Shown piece by piece: positions 1 through 8,189 of a stretch of 64,000 nt of DNA (within the stretch, counting starts at the first letter, position 1; each line of letters opens with the position of its first letter). The position numbers and the translations under genes are program-made. The stretch is taken from assembly GCF_030160075.1 (NCBI RefSeq), contig NZ_BSNQ01000003.1, forward strand, positions 1,244,556-1,308,555, written 5' to 3'. Source of the DNA: Dyella lipolytica. Its GTDB lineage: Bacteria; Pseudomonadota; Gammaproteobacteria; Xanthomonadales; Rhodanobacteraceae. The notes under the pieces are model-generated. The model was not told the origin of the DNA, made no database searches, and worked only from the letters and a program-made list of their open reading frames with translations.

Positions 1-275
1 TCCATGTACGCGTAATTGTCCGGGATCTCCAGACAGATCACGCGCTTGCCATCCAAGTAGGCCTTGAATTTGGCTGAGAGCTTGGAGCGATGAGCACGCT
101 CCATGACGAAGATCATGTCAGCCCAGTTCAGTAACTCGGGAGTGACGGGCGTTTCGGCGCCATTGTTTAAGCCAGCCGAACGAGTTTCGATCCCGGGCCA
201 ATCGGCAAAGACCTGCTCAGCCGTGGGGCTGCGTAGCCGGTTCTGGCTGCAGATAAAAAGTATGTTACGAGCCAA
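1..275 (-). CDS. Low-molecular-weight protein tyrosine phosphatase-like protein (3' end outside window)
   Basis: The first 91 codons are present and the gene runs off the left edge without a stop. The start of the protein carries the LMW-PTP phosphate loop CX5R(S): Cys9 to Arg15 within ICSQNRLRSPTAE. It continues with the features of the short (about 110 residue) LMW-PTP-like family, including a WADMIFVME segment and a KRVICLEIPD strand. TTG at 275 is taken as start because AGGAA lies 5 nt upstream and no ATG fits the conserved N-terminus. The start is only 13 nt past the attC end at 289, as expected for an integron cassette gene. Family members are predicted phosphotyrosine phosphatases of unknown substrate. 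Confidence 0.8.
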   Translation of the reverse strand, partial: MARNILFICSQNRLRSPTAEQVFADWPGIETRSAGLNNGAETPVTPELLNWADMIFVMERAHRSKLSAKFKAYLDGKRVICLEIPDNYAYM

Positions 276-288
276 GATTTTTCCTGCG

Positions 289-347
289 GTCTAACGCCTG
301 AGTTAAACGGCGTGTGTATGCGCGTCCGCTTGGGCGAATAGTTAGGG
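289..347 (-). other. attC recombination site (59-base element)
   Basis: Read on the minus strand, the segment begins with R'' CCCTAAC (341-347) and ends with R' GTTAGAC (289-295), the latter an exact GTTRRRY core. Between them are L''-like CCCAAGCGGACGC and L'-like CCGTTTAACTCAGGC. Length is exactly 59 bp and the layout closely resembles attC sites of aadA-type resistance cassettes as I remember them. The TAA stop of the upstream small membrane protein gene lies inside R'' and the next gene starts 13 nt after R', which is the standard cassette arrangement. Confidence 0.85.
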
Positions 348-596
348 GCGTGCCGATAACCAAATGCCGACGACATCCCCCGTTGCAGCTAAAACGCCGA
401 CGAGTACTGCGCCAACCGTTGTCGATAGCGACCATTGGGAACGGATACCCGTAGCTAGTGCGATACCGCTTGCGATGCCGAAAGCAGGCCAGAGTTGGAC
501 GCCATGAGGCACAAAAAAGCCGAACATATACATGGCCGCAAGGACACCTACGAGAGCACCCGCAAACGCCTTACCGACGGAAACTAAGAGTCGCAT
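342..596 (-). CDS. Small hydrophobic membrane protein, probable integron cassette gene
   Basis: 84 residues with about three hydrophobic segments (roughly 8-30, 33-50 and 60-81) and almost no polar surface, so an inner-membrane protein of unknown function. Start chosen at 596 because AGGAG sits 5 nt upstream; an in-frame ATG at 611 lies inside that Shine-Dalgarno region. The TAA stop (342-344) is embedded in the R'' core of the attC site. Local base composition is less GC-rich than the housekeeping genes further right. No family recognised. Confidence 0.7.
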   Translation of the reverse strand: MRLLVSVGKAFAGALVGVLAAMYMFGFFVPHGVQLWPAFGIASGIALATGIRSQWSLSTTVGAVLVGVLAATGDVVGIWLSARP

Positions 597-609
597 TTCA
601 TCTCCTTCC

Positions 610-656
610 ATCTAAAGTCTGAGTTAAAGCGCGTACGGTGATAAATTGAGTTGCGG
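610..656 (-). other. Degenerate attC-like site
   Basis: On the minus strand the right half GCTTTAACTCAGACTTTAGAT closely matches the L'/R' half of the intact attC at 289-347. The R' core reads TTTAGAT, so the G that should precede the recombination point is T. The left half is poor (CCGCAAC at 650-656 as possible R''). It lies 13 nt upstream of the start of the 84-residue gene, where an attC boundary is expected. Probably a decayed, perhaps inactive, site. Confidence 0.5.
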
Positions 657-682
657 TCCTATCCATAGTGTGGGAAGACCTC

Positions 683-1168
683 ATGCCAAGTGAACTGATT
701 GGAACATCGGCCCTCAGCATTGCTGCCCTAATCTCCATCGTCCTAACCATGTTGCGTCACCCTCGCTGGACAGACACCGTCAGCATCGAACGCGTTTCGC
801 GAGTCTTTTTGTTCGGCCTAGCTGCCCAGTGTCTGCACTTCATGGAAGAGTCACTGACGCATTTTCCTGTACGGTTACCTGAGCTTCTGGGCCTTCCGCC
901 TTGGCCGGATGACTTCTTCGTTGTATTCAACTTGCTATGGCTCGCTGTATGGATTCTATCGTCCATCGGACTGCGTGCCGGCTATCGCGTAGCGATGTTT
1001 CCTATCTGGTTTTTCACCATCTCATGCCTCGTCAACCTAATCGCCCATCCCATCCTGTCGCTCGCCGTCGGTGGATATTTCCCAGGCCTGCTGACATCGC
1101 CTCTGGTGGGCTTGTTCGGGGTGTGGTTGGTGATGCGGCTGATAGCGCTCACGCGGCCATCGCGTTGA
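683..1168 (+). CDS. HXXEE domain membrane protein, probable cassette gene in reverse orientation
   Basis: 161 residues. His52, Glu55 and Glu56 in QCLHFMEES form the H-x-x-E-E signature of the HXXEE family, integral membrane proteins with a proposed metal-binding active site and no known substrate. Four to five hydrophobic segments follow (about 8-24, 40-52, 83-100, 108-128, 137-157). Start at ATG 683, with GGAAG 5 nt upstream, rather than GTG 668. It is the only gene in the 1-1552 stretch on the plus strand, opposite to the attC sites, which is unusual but known for cassette genes with their own promoter. Confidence 0.7.
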   Translation: MPSELIGTSALSIAALISIVLTMLRHPRWTDTVSIERVSRVFLFGLAAQCLHFMEESLTHFPVRLPELLGLPPWPDDFFVVFNLLWLAVWILSSIGLRAGYRVAMFPIWFFTISCLVNLIAHPILSLAVGGYFPGLLTSPLVGLFGVWLVMRLIALTRPSR

Positions 1169-1183
1169 GGGCTCAGTGGTGGT

Positions 1184-1237
1184 GATTCAGACAAGTTGAA
1201 GGGTGCCCGAGGCGTCCGCTTGAATGGTTAGTTAGGC
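1184..1237 (-). other. Partial attC-like site with intact R'' half
   Basis: On the minus strand it opens with a perfect R'' core GCCTAAC (1231-1237), followed by CATTCAAGCGGACGCC, the typical L'' half. The right half is degenerate: ACCCTTCAACTTGTCTGAATC occupies the place of L'/R' but has no GTTRRRY core. The TAA stop of the 106-residue gene on the minus strand is inside R'', as in the intact site at 289-347. Confidence 0.6.
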
Positions 1238-1552
1238 ACCTTGCTTGAGCGCGCCATATGAACGAAAAAGCAATGAGACTCCCCAAATGCCGAGCGCTGC
1301 ATACAAGATGTAGAGCACCGCAGAAGACAAATAGATAAACGTATACCAAGGTCGCACAGCTGGTAGAAAGGCAGGAATAGTAACGGCAAAAAACGACAAC
1401 AATGCAGTTATGGTTGATAACGTCAGGATAAGAAAACTCTTGTGATGGTGCTTAGAGTAGGCGTGAAGTTGTAGCCAAAGCAGCGCGCCGGCGTTACACA
1501 GGGTGGCAGCTAGCATCAAGTAACTTGCGATATGGATCGCATCCGTATTCAT
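1232..1552 (-). CDS. Small membrane protein, probable integron cassette gene
   Basis: 106 residues with three strong hydrophobic segments (about 8-30, 40-62 and 70-95), so an integral membrane protein. Start at ATG 1552 with AGAAGGG upstream; a longer in-frame reading exists but has no ribosome-binding signal. The stop codon is embedded in a GCCTAAC attC core. The stretch is strikingly AT-rich for this window: 22 G+C in the 60 bases 1381-1440, against 38 of 60 at 2101-2160 in hutU. No family recognised; foreign origin is inferred from composition and attC context. Confidence 0.65.
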   Translation of the reverse strand: MNTDAIHIASYLMLAATLCNAGALLWLQLHAYSKHHHKSFLILTLSTITALLSFFAVTIPAFLPAVRPWYTFIYLSSAVLYILYAALGIWGVSLLFRSYGALKQGA

Positions 1553-1605
1553 TGCCCTTCTCCCTGAAGCGCGTAACTCTAATTCGACCCCCAAAAATGA
1601 GACAT

Positions 1606-1629
1606 CGCGTGGTGCAATAACGCCACGCG
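1606..1629. repeat. Short inverted repeat CGCGTGG/CCACGCG
   Basis: Seven-base arms (1606-1612 and 1623-1629) with a 10-base loop, in the 178-bp gap between the last cassette-like gene and the hutU terminator. No T-run follows on either strand, so not an obvious terminator. No integrase gene or recognisable attI was seen in this gap. Confidence 0.3.
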
Positions 1630-1668
1630 CGTCTTCCCTCCCCTGTTTATACGACAAATCCACCCCGT

Positions 1669-1700
1669 AAAAAATTACACCCTCAAAAATGAGGGTGTAA
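1669..1700 (-). terminator. Rho-independent terminator of hutU
   Basis: Perfect 10-bp stem TTACACCCTC/GAGGGTGTAA (1675-1700) with a 6-base loop. On the minus strand it is followed by six T residues (1669-1674). It starts 31 nt past the hutU stop. Confidence 0.85.
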
Positions 1701-1730
1701 TGGCTTACTAAATGGCGTGTGGCCGACGAT

Positions 1731-3401
1731 TCAAATCATCGGCAACTTGAGCCCCTGCTCCTTCGCGCACTGCACGGCGATGTCGTATCCCGCATCAGCA
1801 TGACGCATCACGCCCGTACCCGGATCATTCCACAGTACGCGCGCAATACGCTTGTCCGCCGCCTCGGTGCCATCGCATACGATCACCACGCCGCTGTGCT
1901 GGCTGTAACCCATGCCGACGCCGCCGCCGTGATGCAGACTTACCCACGTAGCGCCACCGGCGACGTTGAGCATGGCGTTCAGCAGCGGCCAATCGCTCAC
2001 TGCGTCGCTGCCGTCTTTCATGGCTTCGGTTTCACGGTTGGGGCTGGCCACGGAGCCGGAGTCGAGATGATCGCGACCGATGACGACGGGCGCTTTAAGT
2101 TCGCCCTTGCGCACCATTTCGTTGAAGGCCAAGCCAAGCTTGTGACGCTGGCCCAGGCCGACCCAGCAAATACGCGCGGGCAAACCCTGGAAGCTGATGC
2201 GCTGTTCGGCCATGTCCAGCCAGTTGTGCAGGTGCTTGTCGTCGGGGATCAGTTCCTTCACTTTGGCGTCGGTCTTGATGATGTCTTCCGGATCGCCGGA
2301 TAGCGCGACCCAGCGGAACGGACCCACGCCGCGGCAGAACAGCGGACGCACGAACGCCGGCACGAAACCGGGGAAATCGAAGGCGTTGGCGCAGCCTTCG
2401 TCTTTCGCCATCTGGCGGATGTTGTTGCCGTAGTCGAAGGTGGGAATGCCTTGCGCGTGGAAGGCGAGCATGGCTTCCACGTGTTTCTTCATGGATTTCT
2501 TGGCGGCGTCGCGCGTGCCTTGCGGATCGCTCTTGCGACGCTCGAACCACTGCTCCACGGTCCAGCCCTGCGGCAGGTAGCCGTTGACGGGATCGTGTGC
2601 GCTGGTCTGATCGGTGACGGCATCGGGCTTCACGCCACGGCGCACGAGTTCGGGCAGTACATCTGCAGCGTTGCCGAGCAGCGCAATGGATTTCGCTTCG
2701 CCGGCCTTGGTGTATTTGGCGATGCGTGCGAGTGCGTCGTCGAGATCGGTGGCTTGTTCGTCGACGTAACGCGTCTTGAGGCGGAAGTCGATGCTCTTCT
2801 GCTGGCATTCGATGTTGAGCGAGCACGCGCCGGCCAACGTGGCAGCCAACGGCTGCGCGCCGCCCATGCCGCCGAGACCCGCGGTGAGAATCCACTTGCC
2901 CTTCAAGCTGCCGTTGTAGTGCTGGCGGCCCATTTCCACGAAGGTTTCGTAGGTGCCTTGCACGATGCCTTGCGAGCCGATGTAGATCCACGAGCCCGCC
3001 GTCATCTGGCCGTACATCATCAGGCCTTTCCTATCGAGCTCGTTGAAGTGTTCCCAGTTGGCCCAGGCCGGCACCAGGTTGGAGTTGGCGATCAGCACGC
3101 GCGGCGCATCGGGATGGCTCGGAAATACACCGACCGGTTTGCCGGATTGCACCAGCAGGGTTTCGTCGTCGTTGAGGTCGCGCAGGGCGCGCAGGATGGC
3201 GTCGAAGCACTCCCAGTTACGCGCGGCGCGGCCGATGCCGCCGTACACCACCAGTTCGGCCGGGTTCTCGGCCACGGCTGGGTCCAGGTTGTTCTGGAGC
3301 ATCCGGTACGGGGCTTCGGTGAGCCAGCTTTTGCAGGTGAGCTCGGTCCCGCGCGGGGCGTGGATGATACGGGTGGTGTCGATGCGGGTGGGGGCGTTCA
3401 T
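1731..3401 (-). CDS. hutU: Urocanate hydratase
   Basis: Converts urocanate to 4-imidazolone-5-propionate, step 2 of histidine catabolism, using tightly bound NAD+ in the cytoplasm. The 556-residue length is standard. GLGGMGGAQ at 175-183 is the NAD-binding glycine motif. Cys412 in LPARICW corresponds to the catalytic cysteine (Cys410 of Pseudomonas putida). Start at ATG 3401 is preferred over upstream in-frame ATGs because AGGAAT lies 4 nt before it. It stands alone: hutH, hutG and hutC are not adjacent, while hutF and hutI lie 15-21 kb away. A strong terminator follows. Confidence 0.96.
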   Translation of the reverse strand: MNAPTRIDTTRIIHAPRGTELTCKSWLTEAPYRMLQNNLDPAVAENPAELVVYGGIGRAARNWECFDAILRALRDLNDDETLLVQSGKPVGVFPSHPDAPRVLIANSNLVPAWANWEHFNELDRKGLMMYGQMTAGSWIYIGSQGIVQGTYETFVEMGRQHYNGSLKGKWILTAGLGGMGGAQPLAATLAGACSLNIECQQKSIDFRLKTRYVDEQATDLDDALARIAKYTKAGEAKSIALLGNAADVLPELVRRGVKPDAVTDQTSAHDPVNGYLPQGWTVEQWFERRKSDPQGTRDAAKKSMKKHVEAMLAFHAQGIPTFDYGNNIRQMAKDEGCANAFDFPGFVPAFVRPLFCRGVGPFRWVALSGDPEDIIKTDAKVKELIPDDKHLHNWLDMAEQRISFQGLPARICWVGLGQRHKLGLAFNEMVRKGELKAPVVIGRDHLDSGSVASPNRETEAMKDGSDAVSDWPLLNAMLNVAGGATWVSLHHGGGVGMGYSQHSGVVIVCDGTEAADKRIARVLWNDPGTGVMRHADAGYDIAVQCAKEQGLKLPMI

Positions 3402-3511
3402 CGGAATTCCTGCAACTGCCATGGGAAAGTCCCAATTATGGTCGCCCCGTTTCATGGCCGCCAACTGCGGTGCGGCAAAAAAGCGTGCCCGCGGGTAGCT
3501 TCGGGAGCCAA

Positions 3512-3531
3512 TTGACAGGCATTTGACAGGC
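3512..3531 (+). promoter_or_regulatory. Tandem direct repeat TTGACAGGC in divergent promoter region
   Basis: TTGACAGGC occurs at 3512-3520 and again at 3523-3531, an 11-nt period, in the 185-bp gap between divergent hutU and the secreted-protein gene at 3587. Each copy contains a consensus -35 hexamer TTGACA. No convincing -10 box follows, so it may be a regulator half-site pair instead. Confidence 0.35.
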
Positions 3532-3586
3532 GCCCAGACTCGCGAAGGAATCCGGAATGGCCTGCTTAACCGACGTAGGAGGCCTT

Positions 3587-4156
3587 ATGAGTGCGATAGG
3601 CTCGACGTACCGGACTGCTGCCGTTGCTGCTGCCATGCTCGTTGCCGCGAGCGCCGCGGTGGCCGCCGACAAGCACACACCCAGCGATGCTCAGCTTATT
3701 GCCAGCGCCATGCGGGCAGCACCACCAGGTGTCGCCAAGGAGGCAACCATCATCGCCATGGACGCCGATGGCACGATGCGCACAGTGCGCAAGGGCAGCA
3801 ATGGTTACACCTGCATGCCGGACAACCCAGCCGCGCCTGGTCCGTCCCCCATGTGCATGGACAAGAATGCGTTGGAATGGGCTCAGGCGTGGATGGCCCA
3901 CAAGCCACCACCCGCCGGCAAAATCGGCGTGATGTACATGCTTGCAGGCGGCACGGATGCCAGCAACACCGATCCTTACGCAAAGCAACCGCTGCCGAAC
4001 AACCACTGGATAAAGACAGGACCCCATTTCATGGTGGTAGGGGCCGACCCTACCTTCTATGACACGTACCCGAAGAGTCCCGATCCAGACACATCCGCGC
4101 CCTATGTGATGTGGGCAGGCACGCCCTATGAACATTTGATGGCCCCGGTGAAATAA
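3587..4156 (+). CDS. Secreted protein of unknown function
   Basis: 189 residues. ATG at 3587 is chosen because AGGAGG lies 4 nt upstream; an earlier in-frame ATG at 3557 has none. Residues 1-27 form a signal peptide ending in ASAAVA, with cleavage likely just before ADKH. The mature part is soluble, with two cysteines (GYTCMPDN and SPMCMDKN) and a C-terminal half rich in Pro, Tyr and Trp (FMVVGADPTFYDTYP, PYVMWAGTPYEHL). Similar proteins occur in many proteobacteria without assigned function. It is divergent from hutU and no operon partner follows. Confidence 0.75.
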   Translation: MSAIGSTYRTAAVAAAMLVAASAAVAADKHTPSDAQLIASAMRAAPPGVAKEATIIAMDADGTMRTVRKGSNGYTCMPDNPAAPGPSPMCMDKNALEWAQAWMAHKPPPAGKIGVMYMLAGGTDASNTDPYAKQPLPNNHWIKTGPHFMVVGADPTFYDTYPKSPDPDTSAPYVMWAGTPYEHLMAPVK

Positions 4157-4336
4157 CCGGCACTCCGAAAACTGCAGCCCAACAGTTTCAAAATCGACGC
4201 GTCCGGCGCATGACCGATGCGATTTGCCGAACAAGCACCGATGTGCCTGCGCAGGGATAGCGTGCGCCAATATGTAACCGTAGACCCGCGGAGCTCGAAG
4301 AACTAAACGGCCTTTTCCATTTCCAGGACATGATCC

Positions 4337-5410
4337 ATGCAGGCTTCACCTCCCCTCTCAGGCAGCAGCATAGTTCTGCGATTCGCACTCATCGCGGCCA
4401 TCCTTTTGATCACGGTGCTCGCCCTCGGCTATGTCGGCGGCTGGCTGGCGCCGCAGCGGCTGACCGCGCAGCGCATGGTCAATCAGCTGCAGGCCAACGC
4501 CGGCGTGTTTCCCGGCTTTCGACGCAATCACGCCAAGGGCGTGTGCGTAGCGGGTTATTTCGATAGCAACGGACAAGCGCAGCCGTATTCCGCAGCGCAG
4601 GTGTTCGCACCGGGACGCACGCCGGTGGTGGGACGTTTTGCGATTCCGGGCGGCAACCCGTATGCGCCCGATAGCAGCGTGCCGATCCGCAGCATGGCGT
4701 TGCGCTTTACACAGGCGAACGGCCTGCAGTGGCGTACCGGCATGAACAGCATGCCGGTGTTTCCGGTGAGCACGCCGCAAGCGTTTTTCGAACAGTTGCA
4801 GGCGCAGCAACCCGATCCTGCCACGGGTAAACCGAACCCAGCGAAAGTGGCGGCGTTCTTTGCAGCGCATCCGGAAACCGCCTCATTTCTTGCATGGATA
4901 AAGGCGGCAAAACCGTCGTCCAGCTTTGCGACCGAAGGCTATTGGAGCTTGAACGCGTTTGTCTTTGTCGACGCAAGCGGCGCACGACATGCGGTGCGTT
5001 GGCGCATGGTGCCGGAAGCGAATGCGGATACCTCGACGGCCCAAGGTGCGGATTATCTGGACGCCGATCTCACGCAGCGGCTTGCACAAAGCCCGCAGCG
5101 CTGGCACCTGATGGTGACACTCGCCAACCCAGGCGACCCAACTGACGATGCAACCAAGGCATGGCCATCCGACCGGCGCGACATCGATGCCGGCACATTG
5201 GTGCTTACCAGCACCGAGCCACAAGAAAGCGGTGCGTGTCGCGACATCAATTACGACCCCTTGGTATTGCCGAACGGCATCGCAGCATCGGACGATCCGT
5301 TGTTGCCTGCACGCTCGGCCGCGTATGCCACGTCTTACCTGCGTCGCACCAGCGAAGAAGCCCATCTGCCCGGCACAGCCGTTGCGCACACACAGCCGGA
5401 GATCAAGTGA
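4337..5410 (+). CDS. Catalase-related peroxidase, SrpA family, membrane-anchored
   Basis: 357 residues. A single N-terminal hydrophobic helix (about 13-33) acts as an uncleaved anchor or signal. The body is a minimal catalase core: His65 in FRRNHAKG matches the distal haem histidine of catalases, and the AAYATSYLRR segment near residue 330 matches the region of the proximal tyrosine ligand. SrpA-type proteins are haem peroxidases much shorter than true catalases. The stop overlaps the start of the cytochrome b561 gene (ATGA), so the pair is translationally coupled. This suggests electrons from the membrane cytochrome reduce peroxide in the periplasm; that link is inference. Confidence 0.88.
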   Translation: MQASPPLSGSSIVLRFALIAAILLITVLALGYVGGWLAPQRLTAQRMVNQLQANAGVFPGFRRNHAKGVCVAGYFDSNGQAQPYSAAQVFAPGRTPVVGRFAIPGGNPYAPDSSVPIRSMALRFTQANGLQWRTGMNSMPVFPVSTPQAFFEQLQAQQPDPATGKPNPAKVAAFFAAHPETASFLAWIKAAKPSSSFATEGYWSLNAFVFVDASGARHAVRWRMVPEANADTSTAQGADYLDADLTQRLAQSPQRWHLMVTLANPGDPTDDATKAWPSDRRDIDAGTLVLTSTEPQESGACRDINYDPLVLPNGIAASDDPLLPARSAAYATSYLRRTSEEAHLPGTAVAHTQPEIK

Positions 5411-5952
5411 TGAACGCATCGTCCACACGCTTTGTGCTGGCTGCACGCGTATTGCACTGGCTGATGGCCGCCATGATCTTGTCGATGCTGTTTATCGGCG
5501 TCGGCATGGTGGCCTCCGTTTCGGAGCGTCACGAATGGCTGATCGGTATCCACAAACCGCTAGGTATCGCGATACTTGTGCTCGCTGTGGTGCGACTCAT
5601 CGTGCGCTTACGCAACCCACCACCGCCGCTGCCGGTCGATCTGCCTCCCGTGCAGAAGCTGGCGGCGCTTGCATCGCACTGGCTGCTGTATGCGCTGATG
5701 CTGGTGATACCGCTGGTGGGTTGGGCGATGCTGTCGGCGGGCGGTTATCCCGTGATGCTTAGCAGTTCACTGCGGTTGCCGCCGATCTTCCCGGTGAGTC
5801 CGGTGGCATTCGCGGTGTTGCGGCACGCGCACGCGTGGCTCGCGATGCTGCTATTCCTGACTTTTCTGGCGCATTTGGGCGCGGCGCTCTATCACGGGCT
5901 CATTCGCAGGGATGGTGTGTTGCCGAGCATGGTCGGTGGCCGATCAAAATAG
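5410..5952 (+). CDS. Cytochrome b561 family protein
   Basis: 180 residues, four transmembrane helices. Histidines in VLHWLM (residue 16), GIHKPLG, RHAHAW and AALYHG are in the positions that ligate two b haems in the b561 family. These di-haem proteins move electrons from the quinone pool to periplasmic acceptors. The start overlaps the stop of the catalase-like gene, so the two are almost certainly made together and probably form one peroxide-reducing unit. Confidence 0.9.
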   Translation: MNASSTRFVLAARVLHWLMAAMILSMLFIGVGMVASVSERHEWLIGIHKPLGIAILVLAVVRLIVRLRNPPPPLPVDLPPVQKLAALASHWLLYALMLVIPLVGWAMLSAGGYPVMLSSSLRLPPIFPVSPVAFAVLRHAHAWLAMLLFLTFLAHLGAALYHGLIRRDGVLPSMVGGRSK

Positions 5953-6054
5953 TAGCCCGGGAGTGGAAGAAGCTACGCGCGGCAATGCCAGTCGATGGGT
6001 ATTGATGTCCGAAAACGGCGAGTTTAGTGGGGGAGACGGTGCTAGCCTTTAGGC

Positions 6055-7566
6055 ATGTCCGAGCCCTCCCCCATCCCCACGCTCGATCTGCAGACCTGCG
6101 AACGCGCACGGCTGAGCCGCGATGCACGCTTCGACGGCCTATTCTTCATCGCGGTCGCCAGCACCGGCATTTATTGTCGTCCGGTGTGCCCTGCACCTGC
6201 GGCCAAGCCTAAAAACGTCCGCTTTTTCAACACAGCTGCGGCAGCGGAAGCAGCAGGGTTCCGGCCTTGCCTGCGCTGCCGGCCGGAACTGGCTCCGGGC
6301 AACGATGCCTGGCAACGCAGCGACCACGTGGTGACGCGAGCGTTGAAGCTGATCGAAGGTGGTCTGCTGCAGGATCATCCTGTAGACGTGCTCGCGGAAC
6401 GGGTCGGTGTGGGTGCGCGGCAGTTACGACGGCTGTTCGTGGAACGGTTGGGTGCGCCGCCGATCGATGTGCACACCACGCGACGCCTGCTGTTCGCCAA
6501 GCAGTTGCTGACCGAAACGCGCATGCCGGTCACGGATGTCGCGCTCGCTTCCGGATTCGGCAGTTTACGTCGTTTCAATGCTGCCTTTGCGCAAGCCAAT
6601 CGCATCGCGCCGCGCGAATTGCGCCGTCACCCGCATGCCGGCAGCAACGACAGCCTTAGCCTGCGCTTGAGTTATCGGCCACCTTACGACTTTGCATCGT
6701 TGCTGACGTTTCTGCGCGGCCGCGCCCTGCCCGGCATCGAAGTGGTCGACGACGAAAGTTATTCGCGCGTATTCGGGCCACCGGATGCACCGGGCTGGCT
6801 GCGGTTGAGCGCATGGCCCGGCAACGAGTATGCGCTGCGTCTGCAACTGCATTGTCCGCAACCGGCACAGATGCTGACGGTGGTCACCCGCATCCGTCGC
6901 ATGTTCGATCTGGATGCCGATCCGCAAGCCATCGCCGCTGCCTTGCAGACCACGCCGCATGTTCGGCCCCTGCTGCGTAAACGTCCTGGCCTGCGCCTGC
7001 CAGGCAGTTGGGACGGCTTTGAAGTGGCGGTACGTGCGATTCTCGGCCAACAAGTCAGCGTTGCGGCGGCGCGCACGTTGGCATCGCGCATCGTGCAGCG
7101 TTACGGTGAAGCACTGCCCGTGGCCGTAGCGCCGGGTTTGGAACGCTTGTTTCCGACGCCCGATGTGTTGGCCGATGCAGACCTGCGCGCGCTCGGCATC
7201 ACGACGGCGCGAGCGGAAAGTATCCGCGGCGTGGCGCGCGCCGTGTTGGATGGGCGGGTGGATTTTCGCGTCGAGCAATCGCTGGATGAATTTGTCGTGC
7301 GCTGGGTGGCGCTACCCGGCATCGGCGAATGGACCGCGCATTACATGGCGATGCGCGCACTCAGTCATCCGGACGCCTTCCCCGCTGCCGACCTGATCCT
7401 GCGCCGCGCGGCATCACGCGGCGACGACATGCTGAGCACCAAAGCATTGACCACACTGGCCGAAGCCTGGCGCCCGTGGCGCGCTTACGCGGTGATGCAC
7501 CTGTGGCGCAGCATGAGCGACCAGGCAAAGTCACCGCGCCCACCCCGTCAGGGAGCGACCGCATGA
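6055..7566 (+). CDS. alkA: Ada-type regulator fused to AlkA 3-methyladenine DNA glycosylase
   Basis: 503 residues in three parts. Residues 1-80 are an Ada N-terminal zinc domain with Cys41, Cys45, Cys72 and Cys75 (GIYCRPVC and CLRCRPE); Cys41 corresponds to the Ada cysteine that takes methyl groups from phosphotriesters. Residues about 90-195 are an AraC-type helix-turn-helix domain. The rest is AlkA: an N-terminal AlkA domain, then a helix-hairpin-helix [11 protein letters not shown] and the catalytic aspartate in AADLILRR. The Ada methyltransferase domain is absent but supplied by the next gene, which overlaps the stop. Expected role: methylation-inducible activator plus excision of alkylated bases. 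Confidence 0.93.
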   Translation: MSEPSPIPTLDLQTCERARLSRDARFDGLFFIAVASTGIYCRPVCPAPAAKPKNVRFFNTAAAAEAAGFRPCLRCRPELAPGNDAWQRSDHVVTRALKLIEGGLLQDHPVDVLAERVGVGARQLRRLFVERLGAPPIDVHTTRRLLFAKQLLTETRMPVTDVALASGFGSLRRFNAAFAQANRIAPRELRRHPHAGSNDSLSLRLSYRPPYDFASLLTFLRGRALPGIEVVDDESYSRVFGPPDAPGWLRLSAWPGNEYALRLQLHCPQPAQMLTVVTRIRRMFDLDADPQAIAAALQTTPHVRPLLRKRPGLRLPGSWDGFEVAVRAILGQQVSVAAARTLASRIVQRYGEALPVAVAPGLERLFPTPDVLADADLRALGITTARAESIRGVARAVLDGRVDFRVEQSLDEFVVRWVALPGIGEWTAHYMAMRALSHPDAFPAADLILRRAASRGDDMLSTKALTTLAEAWRPWRAYAVMHLWRSMSDQAKSPRPPRQGATA

Positions 7567-8090
7567 ACATCGCACACGACACCATCTGGTATGACCCCCT
7601 GCCCACACCCATCGGCGATTTGCTGTTGGTTGCCGATGCTCAAGGGTTGCGTGAGGTGTGGTTCGAAACAGGGCGGCATCGAAAATCGCCCGATCCCACT
7701 TGGCATCACGATCCGTCCAAGCTCGTGTTCGCGCGTCGCCAGCTGGATGAATATTTTGCGGGCGAGCGCCAGATGTTCGATCTGCCATTGCATCCACTCG
7801 GCACACCGTTTCAGCTGGATGTATGGCATGCACTAGCCAAGATTCCTTACGGCGCCACGGTCAGTTATGGCGAGATGGCGCGGCGTATCGGCCAGCCGTT
7901 GGCCGTGCGCGCGGTAGGCGCGGCGAACGGACGCAACCCGCTGCCGATCGTACTGCCTTGTCATCGCGTGATCGGCAGTGACGGCAGCCTTACCGGCTTT
8001 GGCGGTGGCTTGCCGACCAAGCGTTTCCTGCTGGCACTGGAAGACCGCGTGCTTCATGGCGATCTATTCGGTGAAAGCATTCGGGGTTGA
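7563..8090 (+). CDS. ogt: Methylated-DNA--protein-cysteine methyltransferase
   Basis: 175 residues. Transfers alkyl groups from O6-alkylguanine or O4-alkylthymine to its own Cys133 in the invariant PCHRV motif; also seen are the helix [10 protein letters not shown] that binds DNA and the arginine-finger segment [15 protein letters not shown]. Start ATG 7563 overlaps the preceding stop (ATGA), so it is translationally coupled to the Ada/AlkA fusion. Together the two genes contain all the activities of E. coli Ada plus AlkA. Confidence 0.95.
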   Translation: MNIAHDTIWYDPLPTPIGDLLLVADAQGLREVWFETGRHRKSPDPTWHHDPSKLVFARRQLDEYFAGERQMFDLPLHPLGTPFQLDVWHALAKIPYGATVSYGEMARRIGQPLAVRAVGAANGRNPLPIVLPCHRVIGSDGSLTGFGGGLPTKRFLLALEDRVLHGDLFGESIRG

Positions 8091-8189
8091 AACCTGTCGC
8101 TGCGATTGAAGCGGCACAGCTGGGTAGATGCCTTTGCATGTACCTTGTAACGTAGGTTCACCCGACATAAACGCAGCGACGATCTTCCG

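Noticed and set aside
1575-1630. Possible attI site near the last cassette-like gene
   Set aside because: No GTTRRRY core and no integrase gene beside it; only a short CGCGTGG/CCACGCG hairpin is seen.
2451-3515. 354-codon open frame on the plus strand opposite hutU
   Set aside because: It is the antisense shadow of hutU, whose family match and ribosome-binding site are clear. Composition is explained by the GC-rich third positions.
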